Positions 8,163-16,744 of a stretch of 47,691 bases of DNA are shown here, piece by piece. Each line of letters starts with the position of its first letter. The first letter of the stretch is position 1. The notes under the pieces are model-generated. The model saw only the letters and a program-made list of their open reading frames with translations, was not told the origin of the DNA and ran no database searches. A program made the position numbers and the translations under genes. This DNA comes from FCB group bacterium (GTDB lineage Bacteria; Zixibacteria; MSB-5A5; GN15; JAAZOE01): positions 1-47,691 of the forward strand of contig JAAEQF010000346.1 in the NCBI GenBank assembly GCA_024231695.1. Reading direction: 5' to 3'.

Positions 8163-8480
8163 CTATTCTCTAATAACTTTACGTAACTTGTTGATCGCTC
8201 TGTATTTATAAATACTTACCACTTGTTTGGTAACCCCCAGAATTTTCACTATTTCGCTCTGTTTTTTGCCTGAGAGGTAGAGAGTGAGAACCTGTCTTTG
8301 CCGGTGTGACAGTGAGTGGGTCACATGCCATTTCAGTTTCTTTTTTAATCGTTTCAGATTTTCATCATCCACCGGGGGGTGGTTTTCCCGATAATAGGCC
8401 GAGGATTCATTGGAGAATGATTCCATGAGCAGACGATCGACGGCTACTTCGGCGAAATCTGATTCGGGGCGTTTGGACAT
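8163..8480 (-). CDS. Sigma-70 region 4-like DNA-binding protein
   Basis: The 105-residue protein carries in its second half (about 55-103) a helix-turn-helix of sigma region 4/LuxR type: LSHRQRQVLTLYLSGKKQSE, then IVKILGVTKQVVSIYKYRAI and NKLRKVI. The first half is polar and helical and has no region 2, so it cannot act as a full sigma factor. It could be a stand-alone regulator that binds -35-like sites. The upstream gene encodes a membrane coiled-coil protein 61 nt away on the same strand; both probably come from the promoter at 9102-9130. No typical anti-sigma motif is seen in that neighbour, so a regulatory pairing is only an inference. Confidence 0.7.
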   Translation of the reverse strand: MSKRPESDFAEVAVDRLLMESFSNESSAYYRENHPPVDDENLKRLKKKLKWHVTHSLSHRQRQVLTLYLSGKKQSEIVKILGVTKQVVSIYKYRAINKLRKVIRE

Positions 8481-8541
8481 AACCTACCATCGATTATGGC
8501 GGACATATAAGTATCTGTGTCCGGCCTGTTCGTGTCCGGGC

Positions 8542-9078
8542 TTACTTTTTTTGCTGTCTTATTATCTTATTCAACGCATCCGCGGACAAGCCAAAATACT
8601 TTCTGGCTTTATCCTTTATCTCTCTGACCGAGACTTTGCGTTCATATGCGGACAGATCGGCCGGGAGAGCCGCCATTTCATTGCTGTAGAAACTGTAGAC
8701 TAATTTGTTGAATTGCCGCGTTTTACTTCGTTTGAGTTCAGCGAAACTTTTATCCAAAGCCGATAACTGGCGGCTGACTGATTTGATTTCAGCCGTAAGA
8801 GAATCGGCCATTTCCTGAGAGATTACGGCCTCGGCGCCGGTCGCGAGAGAATTAATAGTAGTCAGGGAATCAAGAAGCACATTCCGGAGAGAATCGACGA
8901 ACCGTTCGTGGTCTTCCCGGCTGATATAGGTGTCATCAAGATCATCCGCTTGAGATTGGTCAAGTGTTGTAATTTCGGATTGACTTCTATCCTGATTGGA
9001 GTAAACGGCCTTGATATAGGCCACACCGGCCAGCATCAGTACCAGAACAACTATGAGAATCCATTTAGAGACATTCAT
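8542..9078 (-). CDS. Membrane-anchored coiled-coil protein, unknown
   Basis: The 178-residue protein has an N-terminal membrane helix (about residues 6-25) and then a polar, acidic region. Residues 55-125 are strongly helical and probably form a coiled coil (SLRNVLLDSLTTINSLATGA and SVSRQLSALDKSFAELKRSK). The C-terminal part (about 145-178), RKVSVREIKDKARKYFGLSA followed by DALNKIIRQQ, looks like a small helical domain. No known family is recognised. A GAGAGGGAT ribosome site precedes the ATG. It is the first gene of a unit with the sigma-4-like protein, behind a near-consensus promoter. Confidence 0.7.
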   Translation of the reverse strand: MNVSKWILIVVLVLMLAGVAYIKAVYSNQDRSQSEITTLDQSQADDLDDTYISREDHERFVDSLRNVLLDSLTTINSLATGAEAVISQEMADSLTAEIKSVSRQLSALDKSFAELKRSKTRQFNKLVYSFYSNEMAALPADLSAYERKVSVREIKDKARKYFGLSADALNKIIRQQKK

Positions 9079-9101
9079 CGTTTATATCCCTCTCGATCCC
9101 C

Positions 9102-9130
9102 ATATTAACATGCCTTGCCGGGACTGTCAA
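9102..9130 (-). promoter_or_regulatory. Strong predicted sigma-70 promoter
   Basis: On the minus strand, TTGACA (9130-9125) and TAATAT (9107-9102) are exactly 17 nt apart. The expected start of transcription is near 9095, leaving a leader of about 16-20 nt before the ATG at 9078. It should drive the coiled-coil and sigma-4-like genes. Confidence 0.75.
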
Positions 9131-9213
9131 TAAAAAGATTAGAAATTTTGCGGATGTTTCAATGCGATCAGGTTTTCCCGATGGGTGTCATATTATGGAT
9201 AATTCGAGGGAAT

Positions 9214-10221
9214 TCAGTCATCCGCATCGGCCTCGGTCCCAATTTGCGACAGGGAGAGATGTTCACGCTGAAGGTAGTAAAAGCCGACCAGAGTAATGAC
9301 CAGAAATTGAGTGGCATGCATAACCAGAGCGATCGAGAGGGCTTCTTCCTGATAAACATTATAGAAACCCAGAGACAGTACCGCGCCACCGTGATAGACA
9401 CCAACAAAGCCCGGCGACGAGGGCACCATAATCAGGATCGAAACAACTACCAGCAGGACAAATGAAGCGGCAATCGGCAGAGGATGGCCAAAGGCCAGGA
9501 AGATGAAATAGTTGGAGAGGCCCATAACCACCCAGATCATCAGGGTGTAAAACGAAACCCAGAACAACCGTTTGCGGTCGCGCATGAAGACCAAACCGGT
9601 AGCGAACCGAATAACGACGTCTTCGATTATCGGCCTGACCCTTTTGGGCAGGAAAGTCAGAATGCGTTTGAGAATATGGCTGTCGCGTTCGGTTCGGGTG
9701 CTGACGTAAAAAGCCCCAAGCAAACCAATCAGACCGGTAACAACAGTAACGATGGCTCCGATTTTAAGTTCTTCGACTACGATCAGGGGCGAGACCAAAA
9801 GCACGGCGCCGAATATCAATAACAGCATCAGTAAATCGAAAACTATCCGTTCGACGAAGATCGTGGCCATGGAAGCAGATTTGGAGACCTGCTCTTTGGA
9901 GGAAAGCGAATAGGCCCGGACGAATTCTCCTAACCTGAAAGGCAGGACATTGTTGGCCATGAAACCGATCATGGTAATCGAAAAGAGGCGCGACAGCGGG
10001 ACGTCTTTGATCGGCATGACCATATGTTTCCAGCGATAGGCCCGGAAAACCATGGTAACCATAATCAGGATAACATTGGGAATCAGCCACCAGTAATTGG
10101 CGCCTTTGAGTGCATTACTCAATTCGGCGAAATCGACCTCATGGAACAGATAAACCATCAAGGCCACCGAGATGGCTAATCCAGCAACGAGCGTTATCGC
10201 TTTTTTGACTTTACTCGTCAT
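9214..10221 (-). CDS. YbhN/AglD-type flippase-like membrane protein
   Basis: The 335-residue protein has about eight membrane helices and the features of the lysylphosphatidylglycerol synthetase TM region/UPF0104 family: FRAYRWKHMV, then NNVLPFRLGEFVRAYSLS and ATIFVERIVFDLLML, and later PSSPGFVGVYHGG. Family members are thought to move lipids or lipid-linked sugars across the membrane or act in their synthesis. The start overlaps the glycosyltransferase stop by 4 nt (ATGA), so the two are coupled. With the DUF2723 protein upstream, a role in making or flipping a lipid-linked glycan is the simplest reading; the substrate cannot be told from the sequence. Confidence 0.87.
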   Translation of the reverse strand: MTSKVKKAITLVAGLAISVALMVYLFHEVDFAELSNALKGANYWWLIPNVILIMVTMVFRAYRWKHMVMPIKDVPLSRLFSITMIGFMANNVLPFRLGEFVRAYSLSSKEQVSKSASMATIFVERIVFDLLMLLLIFGAVLLVSPLIVVEELKIGAIVTVVTGLIGLLGAFYVSTRTERDSHILKRILTFLPKRVRPIIEDVVIRFATGLVFMRDRKRLFWVSFYTLMIWVVMGLSNYFIFLAFGHPLPIAASFVLLVVVSILIMVPSSPGFVGVYHGGAVLSLGFYNVYQEEALSIALVMHATQFLVITLVGFYYLQREHLSLSQIGTEADADD

Positions 10222-11351
10222 TTTGAATCTGCAGTTTCCATACAGAGTTCAAGAAATTTATCGGCCGCCGCATCCCAGTTGAATCGAGCCGCCCATTCAA
10301 GCCCCCCTTGCTCAAGTTTCTCTCTTTGGACGTCGTCGGTCAGAATATAGTTTATTCTTTCGGCCAACCGATTTATATCGCCAAATTCATAGAGCAGGCC
10401 ACTGACCTCGTCGCGAACCGAGTCGCGCAAGCCGGGTGAATTAGCGGCGATTACTGTCGTCCCGCAACTGTTGGCTTCTATATTGGTCAATCCCCAGCCT
10501 TCGCGCAGAGAGGGGTAAACCATGACATGTGAACGGCAGAGGAATTCAACCTTTTTTTCGCGGGATACGAATCCCGGAAAATCAATCGCCTCGCCCAACC
10601 CCAACTGCCGGGCCTGCTGTTTCAACTGCGGTAAATAATCACCGGCGCCAACCACAGTCAGTCGAGCCTGGGGTAGTTTCTGTTTGGTCAGAGCAAAGGC
10701 TGAGATCAGATGTTGAATCGATTTATATTTTTTTATTCGGCCAAGATATAGCACAGCCGGGTAGTCATACTTTTTATAACCATGGTCATTATTGTAAAGT
10801 GCGGCATCGATACCACAATGAATGACTGAGACGTCGGTTTCGGGAATACCGCGGCTGATTATATCTTCAGCAGTCGATTCGGAAATCACACAGAAGCGTC
10901 TCCCCCGGTAAATCCGAGTGAGCGGTTTTTCGGCCAGATAAATATAGCTGCCGAGGACGAAATTTATTTCCTGAAAGACAGCTGTGGAAAAAAGATGGGG
11001 GATAATGACGATAGTCGGCAGATTGAGATAGAAGGGCGTGTAAAAGGGGATTTTATTTATATCTTCCAGAAGCAGATCGAATTTCTCTTTGGCCACCAGA
11101 CGGCGCAGATGAAAAGGTGCTATCAGATTAAAATTATAGCGGTTCCCGGCCCTGATAATCCGCACGCCTTCGATTGTCTCCTCGGTTGGTCCACCCGCAT
11201 AATTGGAGCAAAAAAGAGTCACGGTATGACCGTGGGCGACGATGCGTCGGAGAAGTTCCTCAAGATGCACCTCAGCCCCTCCGGAGAGCGGATTTTTCAA
11301 GTCCTGCCAGTTAAGAGCCAGTATATTCAATCTATTCTTCCTGTGCTTCAT
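10218..11351 (-). CDS. GT4-family glycosyltransferase
   Basis: The 377-residue protein has the two Rossmann-like halves of a GT-B enzyme. The N-terminal half shows NPLSGGAEVHLEELLRRIVA, the acceptor-side loop. The C-terminal half shows LYLGRIKKYKSIQHLISAF and the E-x7-E donor-binding motif REGWGLTNIEANSCG. It should be a cytoplasmic or membrane-associated retaining enzyme that uses a nucleotide-activated sugar. It overlaps the DUF2723 gene by 20 nt and the flippase-like gene by 4 nt, so it sits within one operon. The ATG at 11351 is the only good start. The sugar is unknown. Confidence 0.92.
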   Translation of the reverse strand: MKHRKNRLNILALNWQDLKNPLSGGAEVHLEELLRRIVAHGHTVTLFCSNYAGGPTEETIEGVRIIRAGNRYNFNLIAPFHLRRLVAKEKFDLLLEDINKIPFYTPFYLNLPTIVIIPHLFSTAVFQEINFVLGSYIYLAEKPLTRIYRGRRFCVISESTAEDIISRGIPETDVSVIHCGIDAALYNNDHGYKKYDYPAVLYLGRIKKYKSIQHLISAFALTKQKLPQARLTVVGAGDYLPQLKQQARQLGLGEAIDFPGFVSREKKVEFLCRSHVMVYPSLREGWGLTNIEANSCGTTVIAANSPGLRDSVRDEVSGLLYEFGDINRLAERINYILTDDVQREKLEQGGLEWAARFNWDAAADKFLELCMETADSK

Positions 11352-13839
11352 CTTCTATCGGCTGTAATTGCAGGGCGCGCTGGAGAGTGATTTCTTTCAA
11401 CATTTTGCTGGAATTGTCGTCATCGGGGTTGGCCTGCACCCAGGCAGTAAGAGTTTCAAACAATTGATCAATATCCCGATCTTCATAAAGCAGATAAGCG
11501 TATTCACGATAAGCTTCCCGGTGTGTCGGGTAGGCGTCCAAGGTCATTCTATAAATATCCTTGGCCTTTTCCCTATTACCTGATTGTCGGTTGGAAGCGG
11601 CCCAAACATAATATATATCGCGTTTTATTTCGGGAGGTACGGCACTTATCAGATCGGGCACCAGACTATCAATTCCGGCATCCACATACAATTGGGTCAG
11701 AAATTTATAGGTGGCGTATTCGGTAGGGACAATCTCGATCGCTTTTTTAACTTCGGCGACAGCCTCTTCCATTCTACCGACCTTTTTCAATGAGTCGGCC
11801 ATTAAAACCAGACCGGTAGTATAATTGCGGCTGAGTGACTTTGATCTCGGGTCCAGATTGATGGTCGTATCGGCAATCGAGCGATACCGAAAATGATACC
11901 AGTAGAGATCGTGAGAGACGGCCAGATCAATGGCCCCCGGCCTTTCTCCCGGATAAAGCTTATGCACCATGCCCCGCAGGGTCATTTTTGATGCCAGACT
12001 GCGGCCCTGATATTGCTTTGAGCCGCCGGGAATAGTCTGCGAGAAATTGATTGGTCGCTGCCATTGGTTAACGGCCAGCATTTCTCCCAGAGCCTGTTCC
12101 TGGATTCGATACATCCGCCGTTCGGAAGTCATGCGATGCCGGAGAGCATCGATCTGCCCGTCAGTCCATCGCAGAGGAACGCCCATCCGATCGCGAATTT
12201 GCTTTAGATACCAGGTAGTATTGGCCAGTGAGAGGTTGATAGCGGTAACATCGGGGCGGACACCGTAAACCGTTTGCAGACACCAGATCGGAAAAGTATC
12301 GTTGTCGCCGCCATTGAACAGAATAGCGTTGGGTTCGCAGGAAATCAGCATATTATAGGCGAAGTCAAACGGGACATAGTTTTTGGAGTTGTCGCATTCG
12401 CGGTAATTGGCCCAGAGCGGCACGGCGGCCAATAAGATAACGGCCGAAAAGGTGATCATCACCGGTTTGTGCAAGGCTTTGAACCTGGCCAACAGTGAGT
12501 CACGCGCCATTTCCATCAGCGCAGCAGCGCCCAGCCCGATAGCTATTCCGAAGAAAATAAAGCCGGGCGTGAAGAAATAATCGCGGTCGCGGACCTCAAT
12601 GTGCCCCTGTCCGGTAACCTGGTCCTGATGGGTGCCATCGGCGAAATTCATATACCAGACTAAAAAGACCGTTCCCAAAAGCACCATCAGGATAAAAGCC
12701 CAGCCGATCCGAGGATTACGGCGAGCCAATTCGAATAGACCCAAAAGGCCGAGGACGAAAAGGAAGGCAAAGTAGCGGCCGTTAATGCCGTATTGATTCT
12801 GGAAAAAACCCCAAAAGCCCATACGTTGATGAGTTCCCAGTTGATTTTTCCATTCACCGCGCCGACTGAAGGCACGAGTAATCATCGATTCGTTGCCGTA
12901 CTGTTTACGTTCCATGAAATTGAGAAAAGCGGCCGTCGAGGAGGACGGATTGTTCTGATTGATAACCGGTTGCTGGGCCGATCTGATGGGTGTAAACAAC
13001 TGGCAGGATAAACCGAGGATGGCCGCCAAGAGCAAGGCCAGCGAAAATTTCCATAGATAGCGCCGCCGGATTATCAGGCCGGCCAAAAGTATTACCAGCC
13101 AGATGGCCATAGCCCAGAGGAAATAGATTAGATCGTAGGTGATCAAGACCATACAGAGACCGGTTATGTAAAAGCGTACATCCCTGCGCAATCTTTCGGA
13201 AAACAAAATCACGACCAGAAAAACAACCGGCATAAACATGAAGGTTGTCAGGTGAATTCCAATCGACAAAAAACCGAGATAGGTGATGACAACCAGGTAG
13301 CGATCCGAAGAGCTCTCATGGCGCGAATCCACCCAGCGCAACATCAGGTAAAAGATTACCATAGCCGTCAGCATGGCCGGAGTATAGACTTCGGCCTCCA
13401 GCGTATTATTCCAGTGGGTGCGGCTGAAGGCGAACATCATGGCTCCCACCGTGGCACCGATGAAGGCGATAATTTTTCTCCAGCCGGTGAATTTTTCCGA
13501 AGGCCACCAATAGCGAATCAACTTGAGGGTGATGATAAAGGCCATCATGGCCGCCAACCCGCCGGTTACGGCCGAGAGCATGTTGACACGGGCGGAGATA
13601 TCGGCGTGAAAGGGAATAATGGAAAAAATCCGCCCGATCAGGATATAGAGCGGAGTTCCCGGAGGATGAGGGATACCCAGAGAATATGAACAGGCGATAA
13701 ATTCACCGCAATCCCAGAAGGACAATGTCGGCGCCTTGGTAGCGTTGTAGATGACAAAAGTGAAGATCAGAACCAGTCCGGCCATAATCGAAGAAGGGCG
13801 GTCGAGGTCTTTGATTCGGCTGATTAATCTATTTTCCAA
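11332..13839 (-). CDS. DUF2723/GT117 membrane protein with TPR tail
   Basis: The 835-residue protein has about eleven membrane helices over residues 1-480 and a periplasmic C-terminal part with TPR-like helices (about 690-820). The N-terminal motif SFWDCGEFIACSYSLGIPHP, followed by PGTPLYILIGR, is the hallmark of DUF2723, annotated as glycosyltransferase family 117 and related to protein O-mannosyltransferases (GT-C fold); the Asp-Glu of the first loop is expected to be catalytic. It probably transfers a sugar from a lipid carrier to exported proteins or glycans. It starts with TTG at 13839, with GGGAG 4 nt upstream. It leads the operon with the GT4 and flippase-like genes. Confidence 0.88.
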   Translation of the reverse strand: MENRLISRIKDLDRPSSIMAGLVLIFTFVIYNATKAPTLSFWDCGEFIACSYSLGIPHPPGTPLYILIGRIFSIIPFHADISARVNMLSAVTGGLAAMMAFIITLKLIRYWWPSEKFTGWRKIIAFIGATVGAMMFAFSRTHWNNTLEAEVYTPAMLTAMVIFYLMLRWVDSRHESSSDRYLVVITYLGFLSIGIHLTTFMFMPVVFLVVILFSERLRRDVRFYITGLCMVLITYDLIYFLWAMAIWLVILLAGLIIRRRYLWKFSLALLLAAILGLSCQLFTPIRSAQQPVINQNNPSSSTAAFLNFMERKQYGNESMITRAFSRRGEWKNQLGTHQRMGFWGFFQNQYGINGRYFAFLFVLGLLGLFELARRNPRIGWAFILMVLLGTVFLVWYMNFADGTHQDQVTGQGHIEVRDRDYFFTPGFIFFGIAIGLGAAALMEMARDSLLARFKALHKPVMITFSAVILLAAVPLWANYRECDNSKNYVPFDFAYNMLISCEPNAILFNGGDNDTFPIWCLQTVYGVRPDVTAINLSLANTTWYLKQIRDRMGVPLRWTDGQIDALRHRMTSERRMYRIQEQALGEMLAVNQWQRPINFSQTIPGGSKQYQGRSLASKMTLRGMVHKLYPGERPGAIDLAVSHDLYWYHFRYRSIADTTINLDPRSKSLSRNYTTGLVLMADSLKKVGRMEEAVAEVKKAIEIVPTEYATYKFLTQLYVDAGIDSLVPDLISAVPPEIKRDIYYVWAASNRQSGNREKAKDIYRMTLDAYPTHREAYREYAYLLYEDRDIDQLFETLTAWVQANPDDDNSSKMLKEITLQRALQLQPIEDEAQEE

Positions 13840-13891
13840 AACACTCCCATAATGCGTTTTCGGGCATATCCTTTTACTATCGGAAGGGTCA

Positions 13892-13919
13892 AATATAACA
13901 TAAATTTATTGTATGTCCA
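13892..13919 (-). promoter_or_regulatory. Predicted promoter of the glycosylation operon
   Basis: On the minus strand a -35 box TGGACA (13919-13914) and a -10 box TATATT (13897-13892) are 16 nt apart, about 50 nt before the TTG start of the DUF2723 gene. It is just downstream of the nusB terminator. Confidence 0.5.
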
Positions 13920-13922
13920 CTA

Positions 13923-13956
13923 ATAAAAAGGGCGGGGAGCAATAAGCTTTCCGCCC
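13923..13956 (-). terminator. Terminator after nusB
   Basis: On the minus strand GGGCGG (13956-13951) pairs with CCGCCC (13935-13930); the inner AAAGC/GCTCC arm extends it with mismatches. A TTTTTATTA run follows. It is 26 nt after the nusB stop and closes the riboflavin operon. Confidence 0.75.
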
Positions 13957-13982
13957 AATTCGTTACCTGCCAGAATATTAGC

Positions 13983-14396
13983 TTAATCTATCGAAGATGA
14001 AGGCGTTATGGCCGCATCAAGAATTCCATTGACGAATGAACTCGATTCATGCGTACTGTAAAGCTTGGCCATGTCAATGGCTTCGTTGATTGTCACTTTT
14101 TCGGGGATATCGGGCATGAAATTCATTTCCGCCAGAGCGATGCGCAGAATTATACGATCAATCACGGCAATCCGATCCAAATCCCAGTTTTCGGCTAGCC
14201 GGATAATCTCCTTGTCCAGAAATTCGAGATTGTCGATGATAGTATCGAGCAGGTATCGGGCGAATTCCAAATGCTTATGACCCAGCTTGCTTTTCTCGGT
14301 CAATTCATCGAAAATCCGATTGATATCCCTTTCGAGAATCTCGTAGGCGTACATCCCATGAAGAACGATTTCTCTTGCCTGTCTTCGTCCGGTCAT
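13983..14396 (-). CDS. nusB: Transcription antitermination factor NusB
   Basis: The 137-residue protein is of usual NusB length and begins with the typical [17 protein letters not shown]. The later segment [20 protein letters not shown] and [20 protein letters not shown] are the standard helices of the NusB fold. NusB binds the boxA RNA with NusE (S10) and supports antitermination of rRNA operons. It overlaps ribH by 4 nt (ATGA) and is the last gene of the riboflavin operon, a linkage seen in many bacteria, so its basal expression may follow FMN control. Confidence 0.95.
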   Translation of the reverse strand: MTGRRQAREIVLHGMYAYEILERDINRIFDELTEKSKLGHKHLEFARYLLDTIIDNLEFLDKEIIRLAENWDLDRIAVIDRIILRIALAEMNFMPDIPEKVTINEAIDMAKLYSTHESSSFVNGILDAAITPSSSID

Positions 14397-14869
14397 AATC
14401 TATCAATCTGGCGATACAGGTCAATCATTTCGATCGCCGAAAGGGAGGCATCCCAGCCCTTGTTCCCGGACTTAGTTCCGGCCCGTTCGATAGCCTGATT
14501 CAGCGTATCGGCGGTGACGATGCCGTAAACTACCGGCATATTGGTGTCCATCGCCAGTTTGGCGATGCCTTTGGTGGCCTCGGCGGCGATAAAATCGAAA
14601 TGCGGAGTATCGCCGCGAATGAGCGCACCGAGACAGATCACGGCATCGAATTTTTTCGTAAGCGCCAGTTTCTGCGCAGCATATGGTATTTCGAACGAAC
14701 CGGGCACCCAGTTGATGACGATATCCTTTTCGACCACGCCGTGGCGTTTCAGGCAGTCGATGGCGCCTTCGAGCAATTTCGAGGTCAGCAGTTCGTTGAA
14801 ACGGCTGACGACGATGGCATGTTTCTGCCCCTTACCGTTCAACTGTCCGGTATTTGTGGTGATAGGCAT
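14393..14869 (-). CDS. ribH: 6,7-dimethyl-8-ribityllumazine synthase
   Basis: The 158-residue protein has the lumazine synthase signatures [16 protein letters not shown], the phosphate-binding and ring-binding [16 protein letters not shown] (with the catalytic His), and [19 protein letters not shown]. It joins 3,4-dihydroxy-2-butanone 4-phosphate to the ribitylaminouracil to give the direct riboflavin precursor, and forms an icosahedral or pentameric assembly. AAGGAGGGAG precedes the ATG, 16 nt after the ribBA stop. Confidence 0.97.
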   Translation of the reverse strand: MPITTNTGQLNGKGQKHAIVVSRFNELLTSKLLEGAIDCLKRHGVVEKDIVINWVPGSFEIPYAAQKLALTKKFDAVICLGALIRGDTPHFDFIAAEATKGIAKLAMDTNMPVVYGIVTADTLNQAIERAGTKSGNKGWDASLSAIEMIDLYRQIDRL

Positions 14870-14885
14870 TTGTCTATCTCCCTCC

Positions 14886-16091
14886 TTACAAAGTGGTCAG
14901 CAGGTGACCGAGCTTGTCCCGCTTGGTTTCCAGATACCGTTTGTTATGTTTGGTCGGTTTGATTTGAATCGGTACCCGTTCGGTGATTTTCAGGCCGTGG
15001 CCATCAAGGCCAACCAGCTTGCGGGGATTGTTGGTAATTATTTTTATGGTGCTGAGTCCCAAATCGGTCAGAATCTGAGCTCCGATGCCGTAATCGCGCA
15101 GGTCGGCATTAAAGCCCAGTTCCTCGTTGGCTTCGACCGTATCGCGGCCATTTTCCTGCAGGACATAAGCTTTCATTTTGTTGACTAGGCCAATGCCGCG
15201 CCCTTCCTGCCGCATATACAGCACCACTCCCTGACCTTCTTTCTCGATCATCTGCATGGCGTGTGCCAGCTGGTCGCCGCAGTCACAGCGTGATGAACCG
15301 AAAACGTCTCCGGTCAGACATTGCGAATGGACGCGAACAAGAACATTTTCCTTGCCCTTAACCTCACCTTTGACAATAGCCAGGTGATGATGATCGTCGA
15401 TATCACTGCGGTATAAATGCAGTTTGAAATCGCCCCAGCGAGTAGGCAGGTTGGCGACGACAACCTCTTCCACCAGTTTTTCTGTGTCGCTTCGATACTC
15501 GATGAGATCCTTAACGGTGATTATTTTCATCTTGAACTTCTCGGCCATCTCCATCAGACGGGGAACGCGAGCCATTTCGCCATCGTCGTCCATGATTTCG
15601 CACAGGACACCAGCCGGGTAAAAACCAGCCAGACGAGCCAGATCGACGGAGGCTTCGGTATGCCCGGCCCGGGCCAATACGCCGCCATCAAGAGCCTGGA
15701 GAGGAAAAATATGACCGGGACGTCCCAAATCCTGCGGACGCGCTTTAGGGTCAACCAGTTTGGCAATGGTTACCGAACGGTCAGAGGCGGAAATGCCGGT
15801 TGTAGTACCTTCGACGGCGTCCACCGATACAGTAAAACGCGTACCATGCAAGGCGGTGTTGCGATGAACCATGGCTTCCAGGTCCAACTCGCCCAAACGT
15901 TCGGCAGTCAAGGGCACACAGATCAAACCCCGTCCGTACTTGCTGAAGAAATTGACCGCCTCGGGAGTCACCTTTTCGGCGGCCATGATCAAGTCACCCT
16001 CATTTTCCCGATCCTCGTCGTCCACGACGATGATTATCTTACCAGCCTTTATATCGGCAATAGCATCTTCAATTTTTGAAAACTCAGACAT
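14886..16091 (-). CDS. ribBA: Bifunctional DHBP synthase/GTP cyclohydrolase II
   Basis: The 401-residue protein has an N-terminal RibB domain (about 1-200; [16 protein letters not shown] and [20 protein letters not shown]) and a C-terminal RibA domain (about 205-395; the zinc motif [15 protein letters not shown], then [17 protein letters not shown] and [11 protein letters not shown]). It makes both starting compounds of riboflavin. I start it at the ATG at 16091, with GTGAGG 5 nt upstream: this gives the usual [11 protein letters not shown] start, while a longer frame (to 16205) would overlap ribE and add residues foreign to the family. Confidence 0.96.
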   Translation of the reverse strand: MSEFSKIEDAIADIKAGKIIIVVDDEDRENEGDLIMAAEKVTPEAVNFFSKYGRGLICVPLTAERLGELDLEAMVHRNTALHGTRFTVSVDAVEGTTTGISASDRSVTIAKLVDPKARPQDLGRPGHIFPLQALDGGVLARAGHTEASVDLARLAGFYPAGVLCEIMDDDGEMARVPRLMEMAEKFKMKIITVKDLIEYRSDTEKLVEEVVVANLPTRWGDFKLHLYRSDIDDHHHLAIVKGEVKGKENVLVRVHSQCLTGDVFGSSRCDCGDQLAHAMQMIEKEGQGVVLYMRQEGRGIGLVNKMKAYVLQENGRDTVEANEELGFNADLRDYGIGAQILTDLGLSTIKIITNNPRKLVGLDGHGLKITERVPIQIKPTKHNKRYLETKRDKLGHLLTTL

Positions 16092-16104
16092 GAAAACCTC
16101 ACTT

Positions 16105-16743
16105 CTAAAATCCCAACTCACGCAGTTTGTTAATCGTAAGTGATGTTCCTTTTTTATCGATGTCGAGAAAACGCAGGATATATTTCCCGACGACATCGAA
16201 TTCAACGTTTATCAAAGCACCAGATTGCAGATCGGGCAGTGTCGTCCGCTTCTGTGTTTCCGGTATCATATTCACGGTAAAACTTGTCGGGCCGACCTTG
16301 ACAATAGTTAGGCTGACGCCATTTAACGCAATCGATCCCTTGTCGACAACGTAAGCCAAAAAATCATCGGGCAACTCCACTTCAATGGCCAAACTCTGCC
16401 CGATCATTTGGGTCTGGCGGACCGAACCGGCGTAGTCTATATGCCCGGCCACCATATGTCCGCCAAGTCGGGAGTCGGCGCGCAGAGCCCGCTCCAGATT
16501 GACCCGGCTGCCGGGTCTAAACTGTCCGACCGTGGTCAGCCTAACCGTTTCCTGGGAAGCCTCGACAGTAAATGAATTATTATCAAATTCGGTAACCGTC
16601 AAACAGGGCCCGGAGACGGCAATGGAGTCGCCCCGTTCCAAATGCTCGAAGTTCGTATCGGGCACAACCTTCAAAGCCAGATAATTCCCCCGAGGAGTCA
16701 CGGACTTGATGGTTCCGATACTTTCTATTAATCCGGTAAACAT
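16105..16743 (-). CDS. ribE: Riboflavin synthase alpha chain
   Basis: The 212-residue protein starts [12 protein letters not shown], the conserved start, and contains two lumazine-binding domains (about 1-97 and 98-190, the second beginning [12 protein letters not shown]). The enzyme converts two molecules of ribityllumazine to riboflavin. The frame runs 32 codons further upstream, into ribD, but the start at 16743 matches the family exactly; it lies just 1 nt after the ribD stop. The active-site residues of the N-terminal barrel are in place. Confidence 0.96.
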   Translation of the reverse strand: MFTGLIESIGTIKSVTPRGNYLALKVVPDTNFEHLERGDSIAVSGPCLTVTEFDNNSFTVEASQETVRLTTVGQFRPGSRVNLERALRADSRLGGHMVAGHIDYAGSVRQTQMIGQSLAIEVELPDDFLAYVVDKGSIALNGVSLTIVKVGPTSFTVNMIPETQKRTTLPDLQSGALINVEFDVVGKYILRFLDIDKKGTSLTINKLRELGF

Positions 16744-16744
16744 C

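Noticed and set aside
14886-16205. A longer RibBA frame starting at 16205
   Set aside because: It overlaps ribE by 100 nt and adds residues foreign to the family; the ATG at 16091 has a ribosome site and the usual start.
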